Positions 54,996-63,507 of a stretch of 64,000 nt of DNA are shown piece after piece. The DNA is from Exilibacterium tricleocarpae. GTDB taxonomy: Bacteria; Pseudomonadota; Gammaproteobacteria; Pseudomonadales; Cellvibrionaceae. Where the stretch lies: contig NZ_ML660105.1 of assembly GCF_007004655.1 (NCBI RefSeq), forward strand, positions 1-64,000. Direction: 5' to 3'. The stretch's first letter is position 1. Every line of letters starts with the position of its first letter. The position numbers and the translations under genes are program-made. The notes beneath the pieces were generated by a model. That model did not search any database. It was given only the letters and a program-made list of their open reading frames with translations, and was not told where the DNA came from.

Positions 54996-57068
54996 ATGAA
55001 TGACAATCTGCTTATCCCGCTGGCGCTGGCCGTGAGCGCATACAGCGCCGGCGTTGCCGCCCAGGCACAGCTTCCCGAAATCGTTGTGGTCGAAGCGGCT
55101 GTCGAGGGACCCGAAGTTACCACAGTATTGCCGGAGGTCAGCGTCGGCGCGGATACGGCGACCCTGTTGCGACGGGTGCCCGGTGCCAATGTTAATAGCA
55201 ACGGTCCGCTTACCGGTATCGCTCAATACCGTGGCACCTTTGGCAATCGGGTCAGTGTTGTCGTTGACGGTGCCGTACTCGCCAATGGCGGTCCGAACAG
55301 CATGGACTCGCCCCTGTCTTATGTCCCCAACGGGCTGCTGCGGGAGCTGCGGGTAACCCGCGGGATAGTGTCCGTCTCCGCCGGGCAGGAGACACTGGGC
55401 GGCCATATAGAGGCCAGCATGCGCAACGGCAGCTTCGCCACCGGTGCGGACGTTGACGTGCACAGTGAAATCAGCACCAGTTACAGCGGCCTCAACGACG
55501 GTATCAGCGCCAGCGCCCTGGTTTACGGCGCCAACCAGCATCATAAAGTGGCGGTCAGTGCCAGCTACGACAATGGCAACGACAGCCATTACGAAGGCGA
55601 CAATGTCATTGAAGCCACCGAGTACGACCGCAGCCGCTACAATCTCCACTACGGTTATCAAAACGATACCAGTGAGTTCTCACTGACGCTGGGTCGCAAT
55701 GAAACCGATGTTAGCGGCACCCCGGCGTTGCCGATGGATATTCTCTATATAGACAGCGATATCGCCACCGCCAATTTTGCCACGGCTTTTGATGAGGTGA
55801 CTTTTTCGGGCCATCTCAGCTACAGCCACGCCGATCACCTGATGGATAATTTTTCCCTGCGGCAGGCGCCCGCCAGCCCCATGCGGTTTCGCTCAACCCA
55901 CGCCACCGGACGCACCCTGGACTACGCCCTGCAGGCGAACCTGCCGCTGTTGGCCGGTGAGCTGGCGGTCGGTGTCGATGTCAATGAGTCGATTCACAAC
56001 GCCGATGTTGCCAATCCCAACAATCCCCTGTTTGCGATCAGAAACTTCAATGATCCCGTGCGCAACACCTACGGCCTGTTTGGTGAATGGGTCATGGAGG
56101 ATGAGGACCGGACGTTAGAGTTGGGCCTGCGTTTCAACCGCGTCAGCACTGACGCCGACCCGGTTTCTGCCAGCGGCATGATGGGTATGATGGGCAACGG
56201 TGCCGATGCGTTGGCGGCGGCCTTCAACAGTGGGGATCGCAGTGAGACTTTCAACAACACCGACTGGGTTGTGAAGTATGCCCAGCGTTTGCGCAAGGGC
56301 GTGGGTGTGCACCTCGGTCTTGCGCGCAAGAGCCGGGCGCCGAGTTACCAGGAGCACTACCTGTGGTTGCCTATGCAGAGTACCGGTGGCCTGGCCGACG
56401 GCAGAAGCTATATCGGTAACCTGGACCTGGACAGCGAAGTCGCCCACGAGATAAACCTCGGTTTGTCGCTGCGCAGCGAGCGGCTGGTTTTCTCGCCGGA
56501 AATCTTCTACCGGGAGATCGACGACTATATACAGGGTACGCCTACCGCCAATGTAACGGCCAACCAGGTCAGCACCATGATGAGCGGCAACCCGGCCTTG
56601 CAGTTCAACAACGTCGATGCGGAAATCTACGGTATCGATACGTTTTACCGCTATCAGTTGAGCGATCTGTTACATCTCGAGGGCCACCTCAGCTACGTGA
56701 GAGGCAAGCGCACCGATGTCAGCGATAACCTCTACCGCATCGCACCGCTCAATGGACGTATTGGTTTGACCTACCGGAAACCCAGTTACTCTGTAACCCT
56801 GGAATCGGAGTTCTATGCCGGGCAATCTGATGTCGCGGCATTTAACAATGAAGAAAAAACTGCCGGTTATGGACTGGTGAATCTGCGCGCTTTCTACGAT
56901 CTCAATGAACAGGTAACGCTGAGCGGCGGTATCGACAATCTTTTTGACAAGACACACCGCAATCATCTGGCCGGATACAATCGGGTGGCCGGCGGCGATC
57001 TGGCGTTGGGAGACCGGTTATACGGCACCGGTATCAATATTTACGGCCGTGTCAGTTACCGCTTTTAA
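54996..57068 (+). CDS. TonB-dependent receptor, possibly copper-type (OprC/NosA-like)
   Basis: 690 residues from ATG 54996, which gives the signal peptide LALAVSAYSAGVAAQAQ. An upstream in-frame ATG at 54906 lies in regulatory-looking DNA. Plug: VVVEAAVEGPEVTTVLPEVS, ERELRVTRGIVSVSAGQETLGG-type. Barrel ends GINIYGRVSYRF. The block HADHLMDNFSLRQAP followed by Met-bearing MRFRSTHATGRTLD, and SASGMMGMMGNG, recall the Met-rich copper receptors OprC/NosA. LWLPMQSTGGLADGRSYIGN is also reminiscent. Copper is a plausible ligand, but I cannot confirm it. Preceded by a PchR-like regulator. Confidence 0.9.
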   Translation: MNDNLLIPLALAVSAYSAGVAAQAQLPEIVVVEAAVEGPEVTTVLPEVSVGADTATLLRRVPGANVNSNGPLTGIAQYRGTFGNRVSVVVDGAVLANGGPNSMDSPLSYVPNGLLRELRVTRGIVSVSAGQETLGGHIEASMRNGSFATGADVDVHSEISTSYSGLNDGISASALVYGANQHHKVAVSASYDNGNDSHYEGDNVIEATEYDRSRYNLHYGYQNDTSEFSLTLGRNETDVSGTPALPMDILYIDSDIATANFATAFDEVTFSGHLSYSHADHLMDNFSLRQAPASPMRFRSTHATGRTLDYALQANLPLLAGELAVGVDVNESIHNADVANPNNPLFAIRNFNDPVRNTYGLFGEWVMEDEDRTLELGLRFNRVSTDADPVSASGMMGMMGNGADALAAAFNSGDRSETFNNTDWVVKYAQRLRKGVGVHLGLARKSRAPSYQEHYLWLPMQSTGGLADGRSYIGNLDLDSEVAHEINLGLSLRSERLVFSPEIFYREIDDYIQGTPTANVTANQVSTMMSGNPALQFNNVDAEIYGIDTFYRYQLSDLLHLEGHLSYVRGKRTDVSDNLYRIAPLNGRIGLTYRKPSYSVTLESEFYAGQSDVAAFNNEEKTAGYGLVNLRAFYDLNEQVTLSGGIDNLFDKTHRNHLAGYNRVAGGDLALGDRLYGTGINIYGRVSYRF

Positions 57069-57122
57069 TTCTCCTGGTTTTCAATCATTATCGGGTATCC
57101 ACGGCAAACTGGGCTTTCAAAC

Positions 57123-58310
57123 ATGGATACCCTACCTGCGTTGTACCCGTTTGCAGCCGTCAACCGGTTGCTTGTCTGTTTATTGTTACTGCCCCTTTTC
57201 TCCGCCTGCCAGGCACCACCGCCACCCGATCCACCAGTTAGTATTACCCGGGTAGTTGTCAGCAGCGGCCTGGCCCGTCCCTGGGATATCGCATTTTTGT
57301 CCGAGCGCGAAGCGCTGGTGACAGAAAAGCAGGGCGGTATTAAACGGGTTGACCTGGTTGACGGCAGCCACAACGCCATCACCGGTCTGCCTGATGATCT
57401 CGACAATCTCGTGCGCGAGGATGCGCGGGATAATTCCGGGCTGTTTGGTATTGCGCTGGACCCGCAATTCGAGGCTACCGGCTGGGTTTATTTCGCTTAC
57501 TCGGCGCTGGAAAAATCGAGTGGCACCATAGCGACCGCCACTAAAGTTGTGCGTGCCCGCTTGCAAGACGATGTCCTGGTAGATATGCAGACGCTGGCTG
57601 TTGCCGGTCCCTTCTCTGCCGACCGTTTTCACTATGGGGGTGGCCTGGTTTTTGGCCCGGACGGCAAACTCTATATTACCTTCGGCGAGCGCTTTTTAAA
57701 TGAGGTGGATCAACCGCCGCTGCCGGTCGCCCAGAACAAGGCGGATTTGCGTGGCGCTATTCATCGCATCAATCCAGACGGTTCCCTGCCCGTAGATAAT
57801 CCCGATTGGGGCGCGGCGCCGGGCACCTACGCCACGGGTATTCGCGCTGCCCAGGGTTTAACCGTTCACCCTGACACCGGTGATATCTGGTTCAGTGAGC
57901 ACGGTGCCCGTCGCGGCGACGAAATAAACGTACTGGCTCCCGCCGCCAACTACGGTTGGCCGGTTGTTACCGATGGCGCTTATCGCGATGAGAGTTATCG
58001 CCCGCCGCAACCCGAAGGTATTACTTTTACGCCGCCGCGGTGGTCCTGGGAAGAGACCGTAGCGCCCACTGGCTTGACGTTTTATACCGGCTCGGAGTTT
58101 CCGGCCTGGCGCGGTGATCTGTTTGTGGCCGGGTTGTCGCGGGGGAGCTTGTGGCGGTTGCAGGTTAACGACAGCCGGATAGTCGCCGCAGAGAAATTGT
58201 TTACAGAGGACCCGGTCAGGTTGCGGCAGGTAAAACAAGGTTTGGATGGAAAGTTGTATATGCTTACGGATGAATCTGACGGTAGAATTTTGCGGATTGA
58301 AAAAGGGTAA
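57123..58310 (+). CDS. PQQ-dependent sugar (aldose) dehydrogenase, lipoprotein
   Basis: 395 residues. Lipoprotein signal VNRLLVCLLLLPLFSAC with lipid Cys at about 29. Glucose/sorbosone dehydrogenase six-bladed propeller: LARPWDIAFLSEREALVTEKQGGI, NSGLFGIALDP, HYGGGLVFGPDGKLYITFGER, QNKADLRGAIHRINPDG, WFSEHGARRGDEINVL, PTGLTFYTGSEFPAWRGDLFVAGLS. Oxidises sugars in the periplasm with PQQ, like E. coli YliI. Follows the receptor by 54 bases and may be co-transcribed. Confidence 0.93.
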   Translation: MDTLPALYPFAAVNRLLVCLLLLPLFSACQAPPPPDPPVSITRVVVSSGLARPWDIAFLSEREALVTEKQGGIKRVDLVDGSHNAITGLPDDLDNLVREDARDNSGLFGIALDPQFEATGWVYFAYSALEKSSGTIATATKVVRARLQDDVLVDMQTLAVAGPFSADRFHYGGGLVFGPDGKLYITFGERFLNEVDQPPLPVAQNKADLRGAIHRINPDGSLPVDNPDWGAAPGTYATGIRAAQGLTVHPDTGDIWFSEHGARRGDEINVLAPAANYGWPVVTDGAYRDESYRPPQPEGITFTPPRWSWEETVAPTGLTFYTGSEFPAWRGDLFVAGLSRGSLWRLQVNDSRIVAAEKLFTEDPVRLRQVKQGLDGKLYMLTDESDGRILRIEKG

Positions 58311-58362
58311 CAGGTCAGGTCATTGTTCACAACGTTAAGCTCTGAGAAGTCAGGGAGGCACA

Positions 58363-59013
58363 ATGACAAAAAGATCAGATATTATCGATGGTAATAGTGC
58401 TATCGGAAGAAAGTACGGACTTATATACACAAAAAGGTGTGGATGGGTTGATCTCGGCCACGCCAATCCTGAAGGAGCCAATCTACTCTGGCAGCAGGTT
58501 TTGAAAGAAAAGGATAAAGGGGGAACTAAGTCCGGTTACTTTCGTATCGTTTATAAACAAATGATGGGACGGAAAAACTTACTCAAAGTTGGAGTATTAA
58601 AAAAATATGATATCAGAAAAGGCCTAAATGAGGATCAAAAAAAGTCCGTCGCATTGTCAATATTCTTAGACGTCTCGCATGCTTTTGAGGGGATGCAATC
58701 AAACTGGCTGTTTCGAAAAATAACTGACAGTGGGTACAGCGCAGAAGATCTCGTATCGAATCTAATAGGCTTTTATCAAGCGGTTTACCCTGGCAAACAA
58801 TTTATCTCTCTATGTGAGCCGGTTAGTAAATCCGTTGCGCTTGATATCTGGGATAGATATGGTGAAGTTGGATCTAATAAAAATTATTCAACTGTTCCTT
58901 ACATATACCCGATCCCACCGTCAAAAAGCGGCCCTGTAAGCGTTCAACTACCCAGCGAATTGAACACAATTAAACCAGCTAAACAGGGTGCTTTATTTAA
59001 GGAAGTAAATTAG
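58363..59013 (+). CDS. Hypothetical protein, DUF4056-like
   Basis: 216 residues, AGGGAGGC ribosome site. Residues 19-33 (GLIYTKRCGWVDLGHANPE) and about 128-145 (YSAEDLVSNLIGFYQAVYPG) resemble DUF4056 proteins, which share a YT-x-GF-DLGH start and an EDL-SNL motif. No signal peptide. Strongly AT-rich compared with the upstream genes. Its stop shares one base with the next gene's GTG start. Function unknown. Confidence 0.65.
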   Translation: MTKRSDIIDGNSAIGRKYGLIYTKRCGWVDLGHANPEGANLLWQQVLKEKDKGGTKSGYFRIVYKQMMGRKNLLKVGVLKKYDIRKGLNEDQKKSVALSIFLDVSHAFEGMQSNWLFRKITDSGYSAEDLVSNLIGFYQAVYPGKQFISLCEPVSKSVALDIWDRYGEVGSNKNYSTVPYIYPIPPSKSGPVSVQLPSELNTIKPAKQGALFKEVN

Positions 59014-59396
59014 TGAAAAAAGTTATTCTACTCATTTTTATATTTATCGCTTTGCTGTCAGTCGTCGCGTATAGTGCATTATCCGTCTTTTCCGAGAGAC
59101 GTGAATACGGCAAGCTTAGTTTAGAATACTATCTATTGACTCCCAAAGAATTGTCTAAGATCTCCAACCACTGTGTAGATGATTCTCGATTTATCTACAG
59201 TTCGGCAGATGGGCCAAAGCCGGCCATTATACACTTACACTGCTCTTTTGAGCGTAACGAGGTTGATAAATATCTGACTCAAAATGGATTTAGGCAAATA
59301 TCGCGGAGTCAATTCAAAAAAGGAGCGGTAGAAATAGAGTTTGAGGAAGACGGCAAAAATAAAGTGGTCGTCACAACTGTGTATGAATATCCATAG
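59013..59396 (+). CDS. Small membrane-anchored hypothetical protein
   Basis: 127 residues from GTG 59013, overlapping the previous stop by one base (TAGTG), so coupled to it. One N-terminal membrane helix (VILLIFIFIALLSVVAYSAL), then a soluble ~100-residue domain with two cysteines (NHCVDDSRF, HLHCSFERNEVDKYL). AT-rich. No family recognised. Confidence 0.65.
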   Translation: MKKVILLIFIFIALLSVVAYSALSVFSERREYGKLSLEYYLLTPKELSKISNHCVDDSRFIYSSADGPKPAIIHLHCSFERNEVDKYLTQNGFRQISRSQFKKGAVEIEFEEDGKNKVVVTTVYEYP

Positions 59397-59523
59397 CTTA
59401 GCAAGATTGCCAAAGTGCACTCTCAGCGTCGTGTACTTTTAGCCTAATTTACATCAATTGTCCGTCCTATTGCACCGGCACTACAAAAGTATGAAACCCT
59501 ATCTGCCTTATGGAGAATCGAAA

Positions 59524-59868
59524 ATGTTAAAAAGCCCCCTCTTGATAGTCAGCCTGTTATTTTTTTCAGGCTATATTTCCGCTGCTCCCGGAGAGCTTAT
59601 GCCTGTAGCAAAAAAAATAGATAGCATAATGATTCAAGCGGGTGCTGTGAACCCGGAGGCCCTAATTGTAATAGAAGGCGGTGTTCCTGTGACCCATATT
59701 CCCAGCGAATGCAACGCGCCCCACAATACGGTTGATTTGACTACAGAGCATGGTAAGAGTGTTTTTTCAATGGCATTAGCGGCGAGATTGGCCGAGAAGC
59801 CTGTTAGGCTGGCACTGTCCTGCACCAGTAACGGTGATAGGCCCTTAATAAAGAATATACTGTTGTGA
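59524..59868 (+). CDS. Small exported hypothetical protein
   Basis: 114 residues from ATG 59524, 9 bases after GGAG. Signal peptide LKSPLLIVSLLFFSGYISAA. The mature part has two cysteines (PSECNAP, LSCTSNGDRP) and ends PLIKNILL. The pattern HGKSVFSMALAARLAEKPVRL is seen in small periplasmic proteins of marine bacteria. Function unknown. Third gene of an AT-rich stretch. Confidence 0.65.
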   Translation: MLKSPLLIVSLLFFSGYISAAPGELMPVAKKIDSIMIQAGAVNPEALIVIEGGVPVTHIPSECNAPHNTVDLTTEHGKSVFSMALAARLAEKPVRLALSCTSNGDRPLIKNILL

Positions 59869-60010
59869 GCTGAAACTACTCCCTCGGGGAAGCTATGAGC
59901 AATCTTGACTGACAGCCGGCGCTCAACCGGATGCCTTGCCGGAAGAGCGGTCGCCGTTGCAATCACAACATCCCACAGAAAGAGGGCCATTTGGCCAGTG
60001 TGAATAGTCC

Positions 60011-61177
60011 CTAGGATTGCGGCAGGCTGTCGCGCAAAAAGCGCACAAGATTTTCTCCCATTACTTTGCGGATTTCTGGTTCACTGAACCCCGCCTTTAG
60101 CATTTCCTCTGTTATCGCACTCAGTTGCGACGTATCGATCCTGGTGGTGACGGCGCCGTCGAAATCTGAACCCAAAGCGATATGGTCTTCACCAAATGTA
60201 TCTATGCCGTAGCGTATCGCTTTGACAATACCGGCCGGGCTGCTGTCACAGATTGCCTCGTCCCAGTAACCGACGCCGATAAGGCCGCCGCCTTCGGTTA
60301 TGCGCTGCATCAGGGCGTCGCTGATATTGCGAGGTGTGTTACACAGGCCCGCAAAGCCGGTGTGGCTGACCACCAGCGCTTGATCCGTGAGCGCCATAAC
60401 ATCGCGGACCACCGCTTCGGAAGAGTGGGACACATCCAGAATAATTCGCTTTTCCACAATGCGCTCGACCACCTGACGGCCGAACGGTGTCAGTCCGGCC
60501 TTGTCGATACCGTGCAGTGAGCCACCCAGCTTGTTGTCGAAGAAGTGCTGCAAGCTCATCATCCGAAAACCGTTTTCGAACAATACATCGACATTGTCGA
60601 TATCACCGTCCAGCGCGTGGGAGCCCTCGGTGCCGAGCACCCCGCCGATCAGTTCTTTCCCCTGTGCCCGCTCAGCCAGCAGTCGCTCCAGATCGGCGCG
60701 GGTGCGCAGGATCAGTAACTGTTCCGGTGCCCTTGTCGCCAGCCGCTCAAGTTTTTCCGCCTGGTAAAGTGCCCTGGCGGTGAGACTGTTCCAGGTCGAG
60801 GGCGGCCATAGTTGGGCGATGGCCAGCAGGGTAATATTGTCGAGAGCCTGGGCTGCGTTTTCTTCGTAGTTGAGGCCCCGCGGTGACTTGGTCACCGTGG
60901 TAAAGAACTGGATCGCCACATTGCCCTGCCGCAGGCGCGGGATATCGACATGACCGTAGTCGGCTTCGTCGAGCAGGTCGCGGTTCCAGAGCAGGGAGTC
61001 GGCGTGCATATCGCCGATCACCAGGGTCTCGTGCAATTGCTTTGCCGCCGCCGACACCGGCCAGTCGGACCGGCCTTCCACCCTGTTGGTGGATTCTTCC
61101 AACCATGAGGGTGCCAAGGCAAAAAAAAGCACTATCACAATAACAATGGCAGACAGGCCCCAGAACTTTATCGACAT
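60011..61177 (-). CDS. Membrane dipeptidase (M19 family)
   Basis: 388 residues. N-terminal membrane anchor (LSAIVIVIVLFFALAPSWL), then the zinc-dependent renal-dipeptidase barrel. Metal ligands and active-site motifs: IGDMHADSLLW, GVLGTEGSHALDGD, ILDVSHSSEAV, VVSHTGFAGLCNTPRN and IALGSDFDGAV. It probably cleaves dipeptides outside the inner membrane. Confidence 0.94.
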   Translation of the reverse strand: MSIKFWGLSAIVIVIVLFFALAPSWLEESTNRVEGRSDWPVSAAAKQLHETLVIGDMHADSLLWNRDLLDEADYGHVDIPRLRQGNVAIQFFTTVTKSPRGLNYEENAAQALDNITLLAIAQLWPPSTWNSLTARALYQAEKLERLATRAPEQLLILRTRADLERLLAERAQGKELIGGVLGTEGSHALDGDIDNVDVLFENGFRMMSLQHFFDNKLGGSLHGIDKAGLTPFGRQVVERIVEKRIILDVSHSSEAVVRDVMALTDQALVVSHTGFAGLCNTPRNISDALMQRITEGGGLIGVGYWDEAICDSSPAGIVKAIRYGIDTFGEDHIALGSDFDGAVTTRIDTSQLSAITEEMLKAGFSEPEIRKVMGENLVRFLRDSLPQS

Positions 61178-61284
61178 ATAGCTTTTTCCTCAGATATATC
61201 CATACGGCCAGCTCAGTATAACCGCGAGTGCTTCTAGGCTCTGCCCCGGTAAGGCTATACGCGAAGGAAGGTAGTTTAGTGAGG

Positions 61285-61782
61285 CTAGGCCGCAGTAGTG
61301 AGGCAATTCTCACACACACAGTCGAGTTCGAGCTGTGAGGTCATTAACTGGTAACCCGCCGCCACTACATGACTTTTCAGCGCTTCGACGATATTGCGTT
61401 GAATGGCGATCTCTTTAACGCGGTGGCAGGCGCGACAAATCAGGAACTGCGCCACCTGATGCTCGTGACTGCAGACAATATGCGAACAGGCGACATATTT
61501 GTTTTCCGACGCCAGCTTATGCGCCAATTGCTCCGCCACGAGAAAATCGAGCATTCGATAAACAGACATGGCCGGCATTGATTTTTCCGCCTGTTTATTG
61601 TACGCGTCGGCGACCTCATAGGCGGAAAGCGGTACTTCAGAGAGAATAAGCAACTCCAAGATGCGCTTGCGTTTTTCGGTCAATCGACCGCCCGAATGGG
61701 AACACATCTCTTCTGCTTTTAAAACTATCTTGTTTAATTCACTTTTTCTCATGGCTGAAATTCCAGTAGATGTTTCTTCCAT
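61285..61782 (-). CDS. Fur-family transcriptional regulator (Zur-like)
   Basis: 165 residues from ATG 61782; ATG 61752 and a longer reading to 61905 are alternatives, and none has a strong ribosome site. Winged helix: LTEKRKRILELLILSEVPLSAYEVADAYN ... MPAMSVYRMLDFLVAEQLAHKL. Metal region: CSHIVCSHEHQVAQFLICRACHRV, and the CENC pair near the end; the two CxxC pairs fit a structural zinc site. Zur is the closest guess; no target operator was found nearby. Confidence 0.88.
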   Translation of the reverse strand: MEETSTGISAMRKSELNKIVLKAEEMCSHSGGRLTEKRKRILELLILSEVPLSAYEVADAYNKQAEKSMPAMSVYRMLDFLVAEQLAHKLASENKYVACSHIVCSHEHQVAQFLICRACHRVKEIAIQRNIVEALKSHVVAAGYQLMTSQLELDCVCENCLTTAA

Positions 61783-61944
61783 CCATTTTTTGCCCTGGGA
61801 ACCGCCTTCTGCCTCATCATATTCCACCGATTCAGGTTCACAGGGTGGGCTACCTGGTACGGGTGTCGTGTCGCCACAGTATATCACTGTCTTACGCTTA
61901 ACCACCTACCCTCTGTGGATAGAGAGCAGGTTTTATCACTAGAT

Positions 61945-62475
61945 TCATACGTCTTTTGCCGACATCCGGCTTTGCACGGCGGCGCAAAACAAACTGACCA
62001 CAGCCCCTATGACAAATACCGTGAGAAACATCAGCAGAAACTGGGTGACGGGATTCATAAACAGGGCTTTTTGCTGTTCGAAGGAGGCGATTTGCTGCTC
62101 GATCTCGGCCGCCGGCTTACCGCTTTGCTGCACCTGTTCTATGTAGTAATCGTAGTACTGATCCATAAATTCCGGGTGCAGGAATTCAACATAGACCCAG
62201 TTGTAGATACCGAACAGCGAGCCGGCGATAGCGCTGATCAGCAGCCCGATCGCCAGGCCTCGACCGAAGCCGACTTTTTGGTCTGGCTGCAGGCGGCGGA
62301 ATTCGTTGATGGCGATAAAGATAAGCAACAGGGAGAGGATAATGGTGGCGTAGCCGATAATCTCGCCGATGGCAAATGTCTCCGGGCCACCGCCTATCAG
62401 CAGATAGGTGATCAAAGGCACGCCGACCATGACCAGACCGGCGATCAGCCCCCACTTAATCGCTATTTGGGACAT
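61945..62475 (-). CDS. DUF4199 membrane protein
   Basis: 176 residues from ATG 62475, chosen for the TGGAGG ribosome site 5 bases upstream. Four membrane helices (IKWGLIAGLVMVGVPLITYL, IIGYATIILSLLLIFIAI, GLAIGLLISAIAGSLFGIYN, FLLMFLTVFVIGAVVSLF) with the DUF4199 pattern around GFGRGLAIGLLISAIAG. Such genes are often paired with a small LuxR-type regulator, as here. Function unknown. Confidence 0.85.
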   Translation of the reverse strand: MSQIAIKWGLIAGLVMVGVPLITYLLIGGGPETFAIGEIIGYATIILSLLLIFIAINEFRRLQPDQKVGFGRGLAIGLLISAIAGSLFGIYNWVYVEFLHPEFMDQYYDYYIEQVQQSGKPAAEIEQQIASFEQQKALFMNPVTQFLLMFLTVFVIGAVVSLFCAAVQSRMSAKDV

Positions 62476-62596
62476 ACCGGCCTCCAGGTTGATTCGGTTG
62501 ATTTTGTCATTGTAGTAATCTCGCAGGTGATAGGTCACCGCAAGGTTATGAAAAGCCACCAGGGATGTCATCACCCAAATGGGTGATTTGAACTAT

Positions 62597-63013
62597 TTAT
62601 AATAAATTCAATAGCTTGGCCTCTGCCGCTGCCTGGGTTCGGTTAGTGACCTGCAATTTGGTATAGAGATTTTTAAGGTGCGTTTTGATCGTATTGGGGG
62701 ACAGCTTCAAAGCCGCCGCCATTTCTTTATTGGTATACCCGTGCGCCAACAGCCGTAAAATCTCCTGTTCCCGCTGCGAGAATTGTTGCAGCAGGGCCGG
62801 ATCGGGTTCGGGTGTTTCCGTGTGAGGCTTGCCGCCGGGCCTCGGCCAGAGATAGCGGACCGCCAGTGCGCCAATAATCAAAAAACTCAGTGCGGTGATA
62901 CCGAGATACACGTCCAAGGCGATCCGATGGCTGAAAAACGCGTATTCGAAGCCCTTAAACAGAGCCAAGAGCATAAACAAGAGGAGGCTGTAGCGAAGGA
63001 TGACAGACTTCAT
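62597..63013 (-). CDS. Membrane-tethered LuxR-type HTH regulator
   Basis: 138 residues from ATG 63013; a longer reading to 63160 adds a non-conserved segment. Two membrane helices (ILRYSLLLFMLLALFKGF, VYLGITALSFLIIGALAVRYL), a short linker, then a LuxR-type HTH: FSQREQEILRLLAHGYTNKEMA and SPNTIKTHLKNLYTKLQV. It has no receiver domain. With the adjacent DUF4199 gene it forms a small conserved pair. Confidence 0.85.
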   Translation of the reverse strand: MKSVILRYSLLLFMLLALFKGFEYAFFSHRIALDVYLGITALSFLIIGALAVRYLWPRPGGKPHTETPEPDPALLQQFSQREQEILRLLAHGYTNKEMAAALKLSPNTIKTHLKNLYTKLQVTNRTQAAAEAKLLNLL

Positions 63014-63246
63014 TTGATGTGTGCTCGGCTTCCAGCGGCGTAGATAGAATAAATCATAGCGTTTTTTATAGTCTGAAAATACCTGGTATCGAAACAGCAA
63101 AGCTGCGGTGTAAGTGGTAGTCATCTGTTGTGGTTGTGTCGGTGGCGCAGTGCAACTCATTACTCTATTGAGACCGAAGTCGATATGCTAATGTCTGAAT
63201 ATTTAGAAAAACTCGCTGCGTTGAAAAAATATATGAGGCTGAAGTA

Positions 63247-63462
63247 ATGTCGTATAACTACAAAGACCTAAATTATATACGTGAAGCACTTGCGCTTTAC
63301 GAAAAGCACTTGTGTGACGTTGACATAAACGAGTGTGATGACGACGAAGCCGAAGAACTTCAAGACGACATTCTCTACATGGGACGATTAAGAGCCTTGA
63401 CAGATCGTCTTATTGATGAATGGGAAAACAAAGGCCCAACGATAACGTTAGTAAAAGACTAA
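63247..63462 (+). CDS. Small hypothetical protein
   Basis: 71 residues, very acidic (NECDDDEAEELQDDILYM), all helical, preceded by GAGG 8 bases upstream. AT-rich compared with neighbours. No family recognised. Confidence 0.55.
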   Translation: MSYNYKDLNYIREALALYEKHLCDVDINECDDDEAEELQDDILYMGRLRALTDRLIDEWENKGPTITLVKD

Positions 63463-63507
63463 ATCATAAGTCTTGATCTGCTTTGCAGTCAGTGAAGTGA
63501 GGGGAGC

